A stretch of 64,000 nt of DNA from UBA9676 sp963730065. GTDB lineage: Bacteria; Actinomycetota; Actinomycetes; Streptosporangiales; Streptosporangiaceae. The position numbers and the translations under genes were made by a program. This document shows, in pieces, positions 50,356 to 58,932 of the stretch. Position 1 is the first letter of the stretch, and each line of letters begins with the position of its first letter. The notes beneath the pieces are model-generated. The model saw nothing but the letters and a program-made list of their open reading frames with translations. It was not told where the DNA came from and searched no databases. The stretch spans positions 248,001 to 312,000 of the forward strand of contig CAVSQL010000014.1 in NCBI GenBank assembly GCA_963730065.1. The letters run 5' to 3'.

Positions 50356-53300
50356 GTGGTGACGTGTCCGCGGTGCGGTGCGTCCCGGGGGGGTACTGAC
50401 CGGTTCTGCGGTGAGTGCGGCGCCCCCTTGGTGGGGTGCCCGTCGTGTGGTGAGCCGGTCCCGCCGGGCGACCGGTTCTGCCCGTCGTGTGGGCATGCGC
50501 TGACTGAGATGGCGGCAGAGTCGGCTGCGGCCCCCGACTCACCCCAATCTGTCACGACACCGGCTGGCGAGGTGCCGGTGGCGGAGCGGCGGGTGTGCTC
50601 GGTGCTGTTTTGCGACGTGGTGGGGTTTACCCCGTTGTCGGAGTCGCGGGATCCGGAGGCGGTGCGGGAGCTGCTGTCGGCCTATTTCGCGGTGGCGCGG
50701 ACGGTGATCGGCCGCTACGGGGGGGTGGTGGAGAAGTTCATCGGGGATGCGGTGATGGCGGTGTGGGGAACCCCGGTGGCCTCAGAGGGGGATGCGGAGA
50801 GAGCGGCGCGCGCCGGTTTGGATTTGGTGGCCGCGGTGGCCCAACTGGGGGCCGAGGCGGGCGCGCCGGGGCTGGCGGCGCGGGCGGGGGTGGTGACCGG
50901 TGAGGTGGCGGTCACTTTGGGCGCGGCGCACGAGGGCATGGTGGCAGGGGATGCGGTGAACACCGCGGCCCGGGTGCAGTCGGCGGCTGAGCCGGGGCAG
51001 GTACTGGTAGATGGGGCCACGCAGCGGCTGGCGGGCGGCGGGGTCGGGTTCGCCGATGCCGGGGAGCATGCGCTGAAGGGCAAGGCGGAGCCGGCCCGGT
51101 TGTGGCGGGCGGTGCGGGTGCTGGCCGGGGTGGGCGGGGCGCAGCGGGTGGATGGGCTGGAGGCGCCGCTGGTGGGGCGGGATGCGGAGCTGCGCACGGT
51201 CAGGGAGCTGTTTCATGCGGCGGCGGAGCGGCGGGTGCCGCGGCTCGTGCTGGTGTCGGGGCCGGCGGGGGTTGGCAAGTCGCGGCTGGGCTGGGAGTTC
51301 GAGAAGTACCTCGACGGCCTGGTGGATGACGTGTGGTGGCACCGGGGGCGCTGCCTTTCGTACGGCGAGGGGGTGGCGTTCTGGGCATTGGCCGAGATAG
51401 TTCGGCAGCGGCTGGGAATCGCGGAGGAAGACCCGGCCGATGTCGCCGCGGGCAAGCTGGCCGCCGGGCTGGACCGGTTCGTTCCCGATCCTGGAGAGCG
51501 GTCCTATGTGGGTGTGCGGCTGGGCCGTCTGCTTGGCGTCGCCGTTGCGCAGGACAGCGGGAGCGCGTTGTCGCGGGAGGAACTGTTCGCGGGGTGGCGG
51601 CTGTTCTTCGAGCGGCTCGCGGGGGACGAACCGGTGGTGCTGCTGGTCGAGGATGCCCAGTACGCCGACGCGGGCTTGCTGGATTTTCTCGACTATCTGA
51701 TCGACTGGGCCCGGGACCTGCCGGTCTATGTACTGGTGTTCGCCCGCCCCGAGCTCGGCCAGGCACGGCCAGGGTTTGGCGCCGGGCGGAACCGGATCAC
51801 GCTGACCTTGGACCCGCTGGATGCGGCGTCGATGGACCAGCTGGTGGATGCCCTGGTGCCCGGGATGCCGGCGGCGGCGCGCTCGGCGATCACCGCCCAG
51901 GCACAGGGGATCCCCTTGTTCGCGGTGGAGACGGTGCGCTCGCTGATCGACCGCGACATCGTCCAGCCCGTTGAGGGGGTGTACCGGCTGGTCGGTGACG
52001 TCGGGGAACTGGCGGTCCCAGACAGCCTGCATGCGCTGCTGGCCGCCCGCCTCGATGCCCTGGACCCGGAGGTGCGGCGGCTGGTGAGCGAGGCGGCGGT
52101 GCTGGGCGCCACCTTCCCAGCCGGCGCATTGGTCGCGGTATCCGGGCAGCAGGAGGCGGCGGTGCGGGTGGCGCTGGATGAGCTGGTGCGCCGTGAGGTG
52201 TTCAGCGTGTCCGCCGACCCGCTGTCCCCCGAACGGGGCAGCTACCAGTTCGCCCAGAACATGCTGCGCCAGGTCGCCTACGACACCCTGTCGCGCCGCG
52301 ACCGCAAGGCCCGCCACCTGGCGGTCGCCGCCCACCTGCGCACCGCCTTCCCCGGCGACGGCGAAGAAGTCACCGACGTCATCGCCCGCCACTACCTCGA
52401 CGCCCTCGATGCGGTCCCCGAAGACGGCGATGTCGGCGAGATCCGCGACCAGGCGATTAGCGCACTGGCCCGGGCCGCTGAACGCGCCGAACGCACCGGC
52501 GCCCCCGCCCTGGCGGCCGTCAGCTACGCCACCGCAGCAGAACTGAGCTCGGACACTCCCGGCAAGCAGCCCGCCGCGGGCATGCTGTGGGAACGCGCCG
52601 CGGACGCCGCCCTCAACACTGCCGACTGGGCGGCGGCGATCGCGCACGCAGATCGTGCCCGCGATCACTATCGCCAGCGCGGCCAGGCCCGGGCGGCCGC
52701 CCGCGCCCAGGCCATTACCGGGCGCGCGCTACGCAAGTGGGGCCGGCACGGCGAAGCGCGCGAGCAGCTCACCGCCGCCCTGGAGGCCCTGCGGGCAGAT
52801 CCCGACACCGACACGGTGCAGGCGCTGGAGGAACTCGCGGTCGTGGAGGTGTTCGCGGGCTCGCCCGGCGCCGACAGGCTCTCTACCGAGGCGCTCACCC
52901 TCGGCCAGGCACTCGACGTCGGCACCGGCCAGCTCGCCGGCCTGTTCCTTACCCGCGGGATCTACCTCGGCAGCGTGGAGCGGCGCCCCGAAGCGGTGGC
53001 CTACCTCCGCGAGAGCGCGCGGCTGGCCACCCAGATCGGCGATGACATCAGCGTGGGACGCGCGCTGGGCAACCTGGCCGACGTACTGATGGTCACCGAC
53101 CCCGCGGCCGCGGCGGAGGCGGCACGCACCGCCGCCGGGCACGGGCGCCGGGCCGGCGCCCGGGAAGACCTGGCGGTTGCGATCACGAACCTGGTCCAGG
53201 CATTGCTGCTGCTCGGCGATTGGGACGCCGCCGAGCAGGAGTTCACCCAGGCCGTGGACTCCGACGGGCTGGCGGACATCGAGTTGCTCGCCTGCCAGCG

Positions 53301-53925
53301 GGGCTGGCTGGCGGCGCTGCGCGGCGACGCCGCCACCGCCCAGACCCTGCTGGCTGCACTGCCAGACCTGCGGGCCAGCGAAGATCCCCAGGACAAGGCG
53401 ATGGTCAGCACCGCGGAAGCCTTCACCGCCGCCGCCCGCGGCCAGCCGCCGGACGCGCTGCGCCACGCCCGCGCCACGCTGGCTCGCGCCGACGCCCTAG
53501 GGATAAGCGCCGAAACTCTCCGCTGGGCGTGGCCGCTGGCCGCGCGGGCCGCCCACGAACTGAGTGACACCGCCGCCACCCGCGAGCTGCTCACCCTGCT
53601 CGACGACCGCCAGCCCGGGCACCTGGCCCCCATGCTGCGGGCCGAACGCGGCCTGGCCCGCGCTCGCCTAGCCGCCGACCAGGGCGACCCGGCCGCCGCC
53701 GCGTCCTTCGCCTCTGCGATTACCAGGCTGCGCCAGCTGAGCACCCCCTACCACCTCGCCCATGGCCTGCTCGACCACGCCGAATACCTGACCCGCCTGC
53801 ACGACCCCGAAGCCGCCGAAGCAGCCATCGCTGAAGCACGTGACATTGCTGGCCGCCTGCGCTGCCAGCCACTGCTAGACCGCGCCGCAGCCCAGACGTC
53901 CGCAGAACGCTCGGCACGGGCTTAG
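50356..53925 (+). CDS. Zinc-ribbon/adenylate-guanylate cyclase/ATPase/TPR multidomain protein
   Basis: 1,189 residues. Residues 1-50: double zinc ribbon (CPRCGASRGGTDRFCGECG; CPSCGEPVPPGDRFCPSCGH). Residues ~75-255: class III nucleotide cyclase with metal Asp in SVLFCDVVGFTPLSESRDPE, GRYGGVVEKFIGDAVMAVWG and EGMVAGDAVNTAARVQSAA. Residues ~280-650: AAA/STAND ATPase, Walker A SGPAGVGKSRLGWEFEKYL, Walker B-like VLLVEDAQYADAGLLDFLDY. The rest is TPR-like helices. Such proteins are signalling hubs of unknown input. Domain order after the cyclase resembles the LAL at 19895-22906, but with no LuxR end. Start GTG 50356 (next codon is also GTG) rests on the CPRC motif and TATAAA upstream. Confidence 0.88.
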   Translation: MVTCPRCGASRGGTDRFCGECGAPLVGCPSCGEPVPPGDRFCPSCGHALTEMAAESAAAPDSPQSVTTPAGEVPVAERRVCSVLFCDVVGFTPLSESRDPEAVRELLSAYFAVARTVIGRYGGVVEKFIGDAVMAVWGTPVASEGDAERAARAGLDLVAAVAQLGAEAGAPGLAARAGVVTGEVAVTLGAAHEGMVAGDAVNTAARVQSAAEPGQVLVDGATQRLAGGGVGFADAGEHALKGKAEPARLWRAVRVLAGVGGAQRVDGLEAPLVGRDAELRTVRELFHAAAERRVPRLVLVSGPAGVGKSRLGWEFEKYLDGLVDDVWWHRGRCLSYGEGVAFWALAEIVRQRLGIAEEDPADVAAGKLAAGLDRFVPDPGERSYVGVRLGRLLGVAVAQDSGSALSREELFAGWRLFFERLAGDEPVVLLVEDAQYADAGLLDFLDYLIDWARDLPVYVLVFARPELGQARPGFGAGRNRITLTLDPLDAASMDQLVDALVPGMPAAARSAITAQAQGIPLFAVETVRSLIDRDIVQPVEGVYRLVGDVGELAVPDSLHALLAARLDALDPEVRRLVSEAAVLGATFPAGALVAVSGQQEAAVRVALDELVRREVFSVSADPLSPERGSYQFAQNMLRQVAYDTLSRRDRKARHLAVAAHLRTAFPGDGEEVTDVIARHYLDALDAVPEDGDVGEIRDQAISALARAAERAERTGAPALAAVSYATAAELSSDTPGKQPAAGMLWERAADAALNTADWAAAIAHADRARDHYRQRGQARAAARAQAITGRALRKWGRHGEAREQLTAALEALRADPDTDTVQALEELAVVEVFAGSPGADRLSTEALTLGQALDVGTGQLAGLFLTRGIYLGSVERRPEAVAYLRESARLATQIGDDISVGRALGNLADVLMVTDPAAAAEAARTAAGHGRRAGAREDLAVAITNLVQALLLLGDWDAAEQEFTQAVDSDGLADIELLACQRGWLAALRGDAATAQTLLAALPDLRASEDPQDKAMVSTAEAFTAAARGQPPDALRHARATLARADALGISAETLRWAWPLAARAAHELSDTAATRELLTLLDDRQPGHLAPMLRAERGLARARLAADQGDPAAAASFASAITRLRQLSTPYHLAHGLLDHAEYLTRLHDPEAAEAAIAEARDIAGRLRCQPLLDRAAAQTSAERSARA

Positions 53926-54017
53926 CCCGCGGCGAGCATCGCCTCCGGCCTTCCGCCTGTCAGATGCTGAGCGCATCGGCACAAAAGAGCGGCAAGCGGC
54001 GTCACCGTCTCTCGCAC

Positions 54018-54197
54018 TCAGCGGTGCCTTGCCTCGCACCGCGGCCGGTACCACACCGACCGGCCGCCTGGCGAGGCCGCGCAGTAGACCGCCAGGTGCC
54101 CGGACGGGCCGCCTGTGCAGGCGGCCAGCGCGGCGGGCAGTCGCACATGCCCCAGTTCACCGTGACCAGGCCCGGCCCCAACCTGCCCGTTCTCGCA
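54018..54197 (-). pseudogene. Decayed copy A of a Cys-rich mini-gene
   Basis: Minus-strand product ends SGHLAVYCAASPGGRSVWYR then PRCEARHR, nearly identical to the intact copy at 56412-56642. Upstream, the matching parts lie in two frames (CENGQ in one, LGPGLVTVNWGMCDCPP in the next), so at least two indels have broken it. One of the conserved Cys is now Gly (PGGRS for PGCRS). The surrounding 53926-54225 holds nothing else. Confidence 0.6.
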
Positions 54198-54225
54198 TAC
54201 CAGGGCCCGGGGCTCGGCTGCGCCT

Positions 54226-55173
54226 TCAGGCGCGGCCTTCCAGCCGGAGGTCATACACCCTTGCCTGGAAGGTGCCGGCTGGGTCTGGTGGCAGGCTAGT
54301 GAACCAGATGAGCACGTAACGGCCGTGCGCTGGTGTGGGGAGCCGCAGGCGCACCACACCGCCCGCGTTGGCAACATGTGCGGCGGGTGGCAGGTCGGCC
54401 AGTGCGGGTGCGACACCCACGCGCAGCTCTAGGCCGGCGCCGTGGCCGTTGCCGAGCGTAATCCGGGCGGCGGTGATCGTCACCGGCCGGCCCATGTCCA
54501 CCAGCAGGCCCGTACCCGGGTACAGGTTCCCGAAGTGGGCGCTGGCGTACCAGTCGGTGTGCCAGGCTGTGGCGGGATTTGCGTCGATCGCCAGGTGCGC
54601 GAGGTCGCTGTTGTCGCCTTGGCCAGCGCCGGAGGGACCGAACGCGGCGGCGCTGACCGGGGTGAGCGTGCGCACCGCCGCCGCATCCGGGGTGGCCGTT
54701 TCCGGCGCCGGCGCCGTCGTCGCTTGCCCGCCGTGGCCGGGGTGGTGAGCCACGGCAGGTGCCCGGACCGGGGAGGCGGCATTCGTGGCGGGGGGCCAGC
54801 CGGCAAGGAAGTGAAACGCCGCGAAGTAGACCCCCAGCATTCCCAGGGCCAGCGCCGGCAGCGCGATCTTGTACGGCAGGCGCTGCTTGCGCATGCTGGC
54901 GGGCGTGACCGGCTCGCCGGCGTCATCGGCGATCGCCGGCGGCCCGAGCTGGGCCGCCTCGTACTCCCGGATCAGAGGCTGCGGATCAGCCCCGACAGCA
55001 CGGGCGATGCTGCGGATGTACCCCCGCACATAAAGGTCGCCGCCACAGGCCGAGAAATCGCCACCCTCGATGCCGGTGATGACACTTTCCCTGATCCCGG
55101 TCCGGTCGCTGACCTGGGCCACCGTCAGACCCGCCCGCCGCCGGACCTCCGCGAGGGCTTCGCCGATACTCAC
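54226..55173 (-). CDS. RodZ-like HTH membrane protein with extracellular discoidin-like domain
   Basis: 315 residues. Residues 1-75: Xre-type HTH as in RodZ (VSIGEALAEVRRRAGLTVAQ; YVRGYIRSIARAVGADP). One membrane helix near 103-125 (KIALPALALGMLGVYFAAFH). An Ala/Pro/Thr linker, then a ~140-residue beta-rich domain, NSDLAHLAIDANPATAWHTD and GTGLLVDMGRPVTITAARIT, that resembles F5/8-type-C (discoidin) sugar-binding folds; it would lie outside the cell. GTG 55173 has GGGAGG five bases before. Likely joins cytoplasmic DNA or cytoskeleton to the wall. Confidence 0.82.
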   Translation of the reverse strand: MSIGEALAEVRRRAGLTVAQVSDRTGIRESVITGIEGGDFSACGGDLYVRGYIRSIARAVGADPQPLIREYEAAQLGPPAIADDAGEPVTPASMRKQRLPYKIALPALALGMLGVYFAAFHFLAGWPPATNAASPVRAPAVAHHPGHGGQATTAPAPETATPDAAAVRTLTPVSAAAFGPSGAGQGDNSDLAHLAIDANPATAWHTDWYASAHFGNLYPGTGLLVDMGRPVTITAARITLGNGHGAGLELRVGVAPALADLPPAAHVANAGGVVRLRLPTPAHGRYVLIWFTSLPPDPAGTFQARVYDLRLEGRA

Positions 55174-55387
55174 ACCGACCTCCCTGCGATACCGCACCGC
55201 GCCCGCCCAATCGCGCAGCGCCCACGGTCACCGCTCCATCCTGGCACCGCGCGACGACGGAACCGCCGCATTACCAGGCTCCGCCGGACCCGCCGGTGCA
55301 TGACGCGTTCAGCTTCACCAGCTCCCAGCCCGCACGGCCGCGACCACCGCCAGCCAGCACACCACCAACTGCCCCATCGCGCAGATG

Positions 55388-55500
55388 TCACACATCCAGC
55401 TCAGGCCGGCCAGGCCCGGCGCCCCGCTCGGGCTGGTTCGCGCACCGCTCCGGGGTAGCAGCACCCAGTACGGGCGGCGCCGTGCACGTGGCGTCAATCC
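55388..55500 (-). pseudogene. Decayed copy E of the Cys-rich mini-gene (N-terminal part)
   Basis: RRPYWVLLPRSGARTSPSG in one frame and PERCANQPERGAGPG in another together recall the intact product's VRPDWWCYPERCQNGHEWGPG, with LSWMCDIC where the intact copy has VSWSLCDC. Broken by indels. The C-terminal half is not found here. Confidence 0.45.
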
Positions 55501-55572
55501 AGTAGGGGCGGCTGCGCCAACTCCCCGGTCTACGGGCCTTGATGTGTCCTGGGCCGTCCAGCAAGCTGGGGC

Positions 55573-55667
55573 CCGTTCCCTCTGCGCTGCCCAAGGGAAC
55601 GGACCCTAGCCGTTCGTAACGTGGCCCAGGGCCGGACCCGGAGTGTGGTCACGTCGCCCTGGGCCAC
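55573..55667. repeat. Two consecutive strong inverted repeats
   Basis: CCGTTCCCT (55573-55581) pairs with AGGGAACGG (55594-55602); GTGGCCCAGGGC (55621-55632) pairs perfectly over 12 bases with GCCCTGGGCCAC (55656-55667). They lie in gene-free DNA of the element. A replication or transfer origin, or a terminator pair, would fit; nothing decides it. The rest of 55198-56411 holds only the mini-gene fragments listed here. Confidence 0.6.
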
Positions 55668-55825
55668 GCCGCGGGGGTCAATGCCGGGGCACACGGTACG
55701 GGGCTGCGAGCCCCGGCACGCGCGTCAGTCGCTCCCAGCGGGACGCTGACCACCCACGTCTGTTTGTCCCATCGCAGGACCGCCGCCGCCTGTCCGGTTA
55801 GGGCCGAAAGTCCCCCATAGGTGAC

Positions 55826-55876
55826 TTACGTCCCCCGCTCGCACCGTGGCCGGTACCCCACCGACCGCCGGAGCAT
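55826..55876 (-). pseudogene. Decayed copy B of the Cys-rich mini-gene (last codons only)
   Basis: Only LMLRRSVGYRPRCERGT and a stop remain, matching CRSVWYRPRCER of the intact copy. The rest is lost. Confidence 0.45.
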
Positions 55877-56060
55877 AAGGCAGCCCGCGCCACATCCTCG
55901 CTCCCACGGGAGTGGCGCGGGCCGCGTGTCCGCCCCCAGCACCGGAGGCGGAACAGTGCCGGGTAAGGGAAGCGCCCGATCCCGGTCACATGGGGTTCCG
56001 ACGTTACGCCCATCCGCGCTGGCGATTTCTGCTGTTTGCGTGGGTTTTACCTGGTGGGAG

Positions 56061-56207
56061 CTAAGCCGTTGGCTCGTGCCGTGGCCGGTACCACACCGAC
56101 CGGCACCCCGGCGACGCCTCGCAGTACACCGCCAGATGCCCAGGCGCACCGCCGCCGCTGGCCAGCCTGGACGGCGGGCAGCACCTGCACCTGTACCTGG
56201 GCGGCAT
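56061..56207 (-). pseudogene. Shortened copy C of the Cys-rich mini-gene
   Basis: A 48-codon frame from ATG 56207: MPPRYRCRCCPPSRLASGGG then APGHLAVYCEASPGCRSVWY and a short tail. It keeps the C-C-P-P and H-L-A-V-Y-C...P-G-C-R-S-V-W-Y parts but lacks the N-terminal PERC-NGHEW part and has His for the last Cys (PRHEPTA). Could be a truncated but still translated relative. Confidence 0.5.
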
Positions 56208-56306
56208 GACGCCGGCGCCGGCAGCTGCCGTAAACCATGCGCCAGGCTGGCGCGTCCCACTTACACCAGGAGGGAGCCACGGGGGCGCTGGCAGCGGGGG
56301 GGAGGG

Positions 56307-56341
56307 CCTGGGGCCGGGCGGGGGGGGAGCCCGGCCCCAGG
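56307..56341. terminator. Strong GC hairpin, probable terminator
   Basis: CCTGGGGCCGGGC (56307-56319) and GCCCGGCCCCAGG (56329-56341) form 13 perfect pairs around a nine-base G-rich loop. It lies in the gap downstream of the intact mini-gene (minus strand). No T-run follows on either side, as is often the case in actinomycetes. Confidence 0.55.
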
Positions 56342-56411
56342 GCTTAGGGGGAGACTGATGCTACGCCCGCCCACCCGGCGGCACGCCACATTTGGCGCCT
56401 TTACCTAGCGT

Positions 56412-56642
56412 TCACATCGGCTGCTGCCGCCGCTCGCACCGGGGCCGGTACCACACTGACCGGCAGCCCGGCGACGCCGCACAGTACACCGCCAGATGCC
56501 CCGCCGCCCCGCCACCACTCGCCGCGACCGCAGGCGGGCAGTCACACAGCGACCAGGACACGATGATTAGGCCCGGTCCCCACTCATGCCCGTTCTGGCA
56601 GCGCTCCGGATAACACCACCAATCGGGACGAACCAAGGCCAT
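56412..56642 (-). CDS. Cys-rich mini-protein, intact family member (copy D)
   Basis: 76 residues: RPDWWCYPERCQNGHEWGPG, LIIVSWSLCDCPPAVAASGG, GHLAVYCAASPGCRSVWYRP then RCERRQQPM. Seven Cys and one His in a regular pattern suggest one or two zinc sites. Related fragments at 54018, 55388, 55826 and 56061 show that this small region has been repeatedly duplicated or recombined. ATG 56642 has no ribosome site; CTAATT six bases away could be a -10 box for leaderless transcription. Function unknown. Confidence 0.68.
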   Translation of the reverse strand: MALVRPDWWCYPERCQNGHEWGPGLIIVSWSLCDCPPAVAASGGGAAGHLAVYCAASPGCRSVWYRPRCERRQQPM

Positions 56643-56767
56643 AGGGACAATTAGAACATAACAACGAACACGGTCTCTGGAAGTCCGCCCAGTAGCCAGT
56701 CAGGCTGGCCTCCTTGCCGCGATCTTGCTCTGGCAAGCCCGCCGAACGACCTGAAGGCTCACCGTCT

Positions 56768-57595
56768 ATGCGAGACCATCGGACCGTGACTGGTGACGAC
56801 AGCCGTCTCGAACAAGACAGATCTGCAGGCCACCTGATCGAGGCAGGAGCCGAGCTCGTGGGCGCGACGGGCGGAGCTGCACTGGGGCTGTATGCAGGCG
56901 GGGCACCGGGCGCGGTCGCGGGCGCGGCGGCTGGGTCCGTGCTGAGCTCACTGCTCGCCGACATCGGGCGACGGCTACTTGGGCGCCGCGAAGAGGTCCG
57001 CGTGGGGGCAGCTGCACTTTGGGCCGATAAAGCGTATAAGGCGAGAATCGAGAATGGTGACCAGCTAAGGGATGACGGCTGGTTCTCGGAGCGGCCGAAA
57101 GGACGCTCTGCTGCTGAGGAGATCTGCGAAGGCACGCTGCTAATGGCTCAGCGTGAGCACGAGGAGCGTAAAGTCGAGTTCTATGGCTATCTGCTAGCTA
57201 ATATCAGCTTTGAGCCGGAGGTGGACGAGAACCTGGCGAATTGGCTGCTGGAGCTCGCAGAGCAGCTGACATGGACGCAGCTGGTGCTGTTGGGGATGAT
57301 CGGCCGTAAGCAAGACTTTGAACTACCTGCTATCGAGATCGGCAAACCTAGCCGCGCTTGGGACTCCTGGGGCGTGCATCAGCAGCTAGCCGATCTTGGA
57401 TATGCGAAACGCGAACTCATCGGCCCGTCTAGAAAAACAGAAAAAGCTCAACTTCCTAGGGTAGATCTCGGACTCCCGAATATGGAATTGAACGGGGGTG
57501 GACTTCTGCTCTGTGCGCTGATGTCTCTGGAGCAGATTCCCGATTCAGACATCGAACTCCTAATCGAGCTGCTGCAGCCCGCGGAGGCCGAGTGA
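56768..57595 (+). CDS. Unrecognised 275-residue protein with Gly-zipper helix
   Basis: ATG 56768 follows GAAGG. Residues ~25-70 contain a Gly/Ala-rich hydrophobic stretch, GATGGAALGLYAGGAPGAVA then GAAAGSVLSSLLADI, that could form a membrane hairpin or Gly-zipper. The rest is acidic and helical: EICEGTLLMAQREHEERKVE, YGYLLANISFEPEVDENLAN, QLTWTQLVLLGMIGRKQDFE. Codon choice is clearly less GC-biased than nearby genes, suggesting recent import. No family recognised; a membrane-associated helical effector of the sort found in phage-defence or exclusion systems is one possibility, not shown. Confidence 0.7.
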   Translation: MRDHRTVTGDDSRLEQDRSAGHLIEAGAELVGATGGAALGLYAGGAPGAVAGAAAGSVLSSLLADIGRRLLGRREEVRVGAAALWADKAYKARIENGDQLRDDGWFSERPKGRSAAEEICEGTLLMAQREHEERKVEFYGYLLANISFEPEVDENLANWLLELAEQLTWTQLVLLGMIGRKQDFELPAIEIGKPSRAWDSWGVHQQLADLGYAKRELIGPSRKTEKAQLPRVDLGLPNMELNGGGLLLCALMSLEQIPDSDIELLIELLQPAEAE

Positions 57596-57650
57596 GTGAG
57601 GAGGCGAACCCACTGCGGAAGCCTTCAACCTCACGGCACCAGGCGGGGGT

Positions 57651-57854
57651 TCAGCGGGACTGGCCGAACGGCGCACCGGGCCCGGCGAACAGCCGCCGCT
57701 GCTGCAGGCCGGGCCGGTCCGCGCGGGGTGCTGGCGCGTTAGTGCGCGTGACCCGGCCGCCGGTGTCCCCTACCGGGGCGCCGCGCTGCCCATCCATCCG
57801 CTGCTGCGCGTTCAGCCCATCCGCGGCCTGCCGCCGCCCAGCGCTGCGGTTCAT
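57651..57854 (-). CDS. 67-residue basic protein, last gene of a phage-like operon
   Basis: Its ATG overlaps the stop of the preceding gene (ATGA at 57851-57854), the main reason to call it. Arg/Gln/Gly-rich and probably disordered. No family. 57596-57650 after it shows nothing. Confidence 0.5.
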   Translation of the reverse strand: MNRSAGRRQAADGLNAQQRMDGQRGAPVGDTGGRVTRTNAPAPRADRPGLQQRRLFAGPGAPFGQSR

Positions 57855-58117
57855 CGCTGCCCTCGTCTCTTTGACTTGCCCACGCCCAGATGACTCAGGC
57901 CGCCGCTTTCCGCCAAGGCAAGGGTCTCCGCTGGCGACAGTGCCCGCACGTGCTCGTCATAAGCGGTGCGCTGCCCAGCGCGGACCTCCGCGAGTTCCTG
58001 CCTGAACCGCGCCTGGTGCTCGGCTTGGGAAAGTTCTTCGCGCCGCTGCACTTCGGCGCGGATCGCCGCCTGCGCCGCCTGGAGTTCGCCATCGGATGCG
58101 CTGCCGTAGTCGGCCAT
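57851..58117 (-). CDS. 88-residue coiled-coil protein of the phage-like operon
   Basis: ATG 58117 shares its A with the upstream TGA (TGATG). Helical and charged, SDGELQAAQAAIRAEVQRRE then LSQAEHQARFRQELAEVRAG, ending with basic KSKRRGQR. Small scaffold- or capsid-like proteins can look like this, but no family is recognised. Confidence 0.62.
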   Translation of the reverse strand: MADYGSASDGELQAAQAAIRAEVQRREELSQAEHQARFRQELAEVRAGQRTAYDEHVRALSPAETLALAESGGLSHLGVGKSKRRGQR

Positions 58118-58932
58118 CAGAACGCCACCCTCTCCCCAGCTAGATAACGCGCCCGCTCGGCCGCGTCGAGTTCCCGCGCCTCGCCACGTTCCAGGCGCCG
58201 CGCAGTATGCCCGTACGGGTCGGCCGGGTACGGGGTGACAAGCCCGCTGGGGTGGATCACCAGCCGCGCGTCGTCGCCGTGCTGACGGGTAGCAGAAACC
58301 GCCGCGCCGATCGCCTCATCGAGGCCGTGCACCTCGGGCGTGTCCTGAAGGTTCACCGGCCGCAAGACCGTCCCCTTAGCCACGAACGCCGGCGGGGTGC
58401 CGTTGCTCGAGGCGTACACACCCCCCGAGCTCGCGTGCGGCACCATCCCCGGCGCTGGCTTCTCCGGCGCGTACGCCTCGGCCTGGCCGATCAGGTCCAT
58501 CAGTTCGGCGTTCCACGCCCGGCACAGGTCCCGCGCCGCCGCGGCGTGCCGGTCGATCTCCGCCACGTGCCCGGCGACCTGTTCACGGACCTGTGCGAGC
58601 CGCTGAGCGTGCTCTTGCGCCTGGCCGCCGATGGCGTCTAGGGCGAGGATCCTTTGTGCCGCGGCGCGGCGCTCAGCCCTGCGCCGGGTGACCGCGAGCC
58701 GCAGCCCCGCGTACTTCGCGCCTTCACGATCAGCCGCGGCCTGCGCCGCACTCCCGCCCTCAAGCGCCACGGCCTCGGAGTGCTCCGCCTTCGCCTCGGC
58801 TTCAGCCACGGCCTGTTCGGCGGCCTGGACGTGCTCCTCGCCGACTGGTTCCACGCGCCGCGCCTCATCCACGTCCCGCGGGTCCTCGCCAGCCAGGCCG
58901 ATCGCGGCTGCCTGATTAAGCTGCTGCGGCAC
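58117..58932 (-). CDS. 271-residue coiled-coil protein of the phage-like operon
   Basis: GTG 58932 has AGGAGG five bases ahead. Residues ~30-130 are an Ala/Glu/Arg heptad-type coiled coil (AAEQAVAEAEAKAEHSEAVA; AAADREGAKYAGLRLAVTRR). The C-half is globular with PEVHGLDEAIGAAVSATRQH and LVIHPSGLVTPYPADPYGHT. It overlaps the HTH gene's end by 17 bases. Possibly a structural phage protein; unrecognised. Confidence 0.68.
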   Translation of the reverse strand: MPQQLNQAAAIGLAGEDPRDVDEARRVEPVGEEHVQAAEQAVAEAEAKAEHSEAVALEGGSAAQAAADREGAKYAGLRLAVTRRRAERRAAAQRILALDAIGGQAQEHAQRLAQVREQVAGHVAEIDRHAAAARDLCRAWNAELMDLIGQAEAYAPEKPAPGMVPHASSGGVYASSNGTPPAFVAKGTVLRPVNLQDTPEVHGLDEAIGAAVSATRQHGDDARLVIHPSGLVTPYPADPYGHTARRLERGEARELDAAERARYLAGERVAF

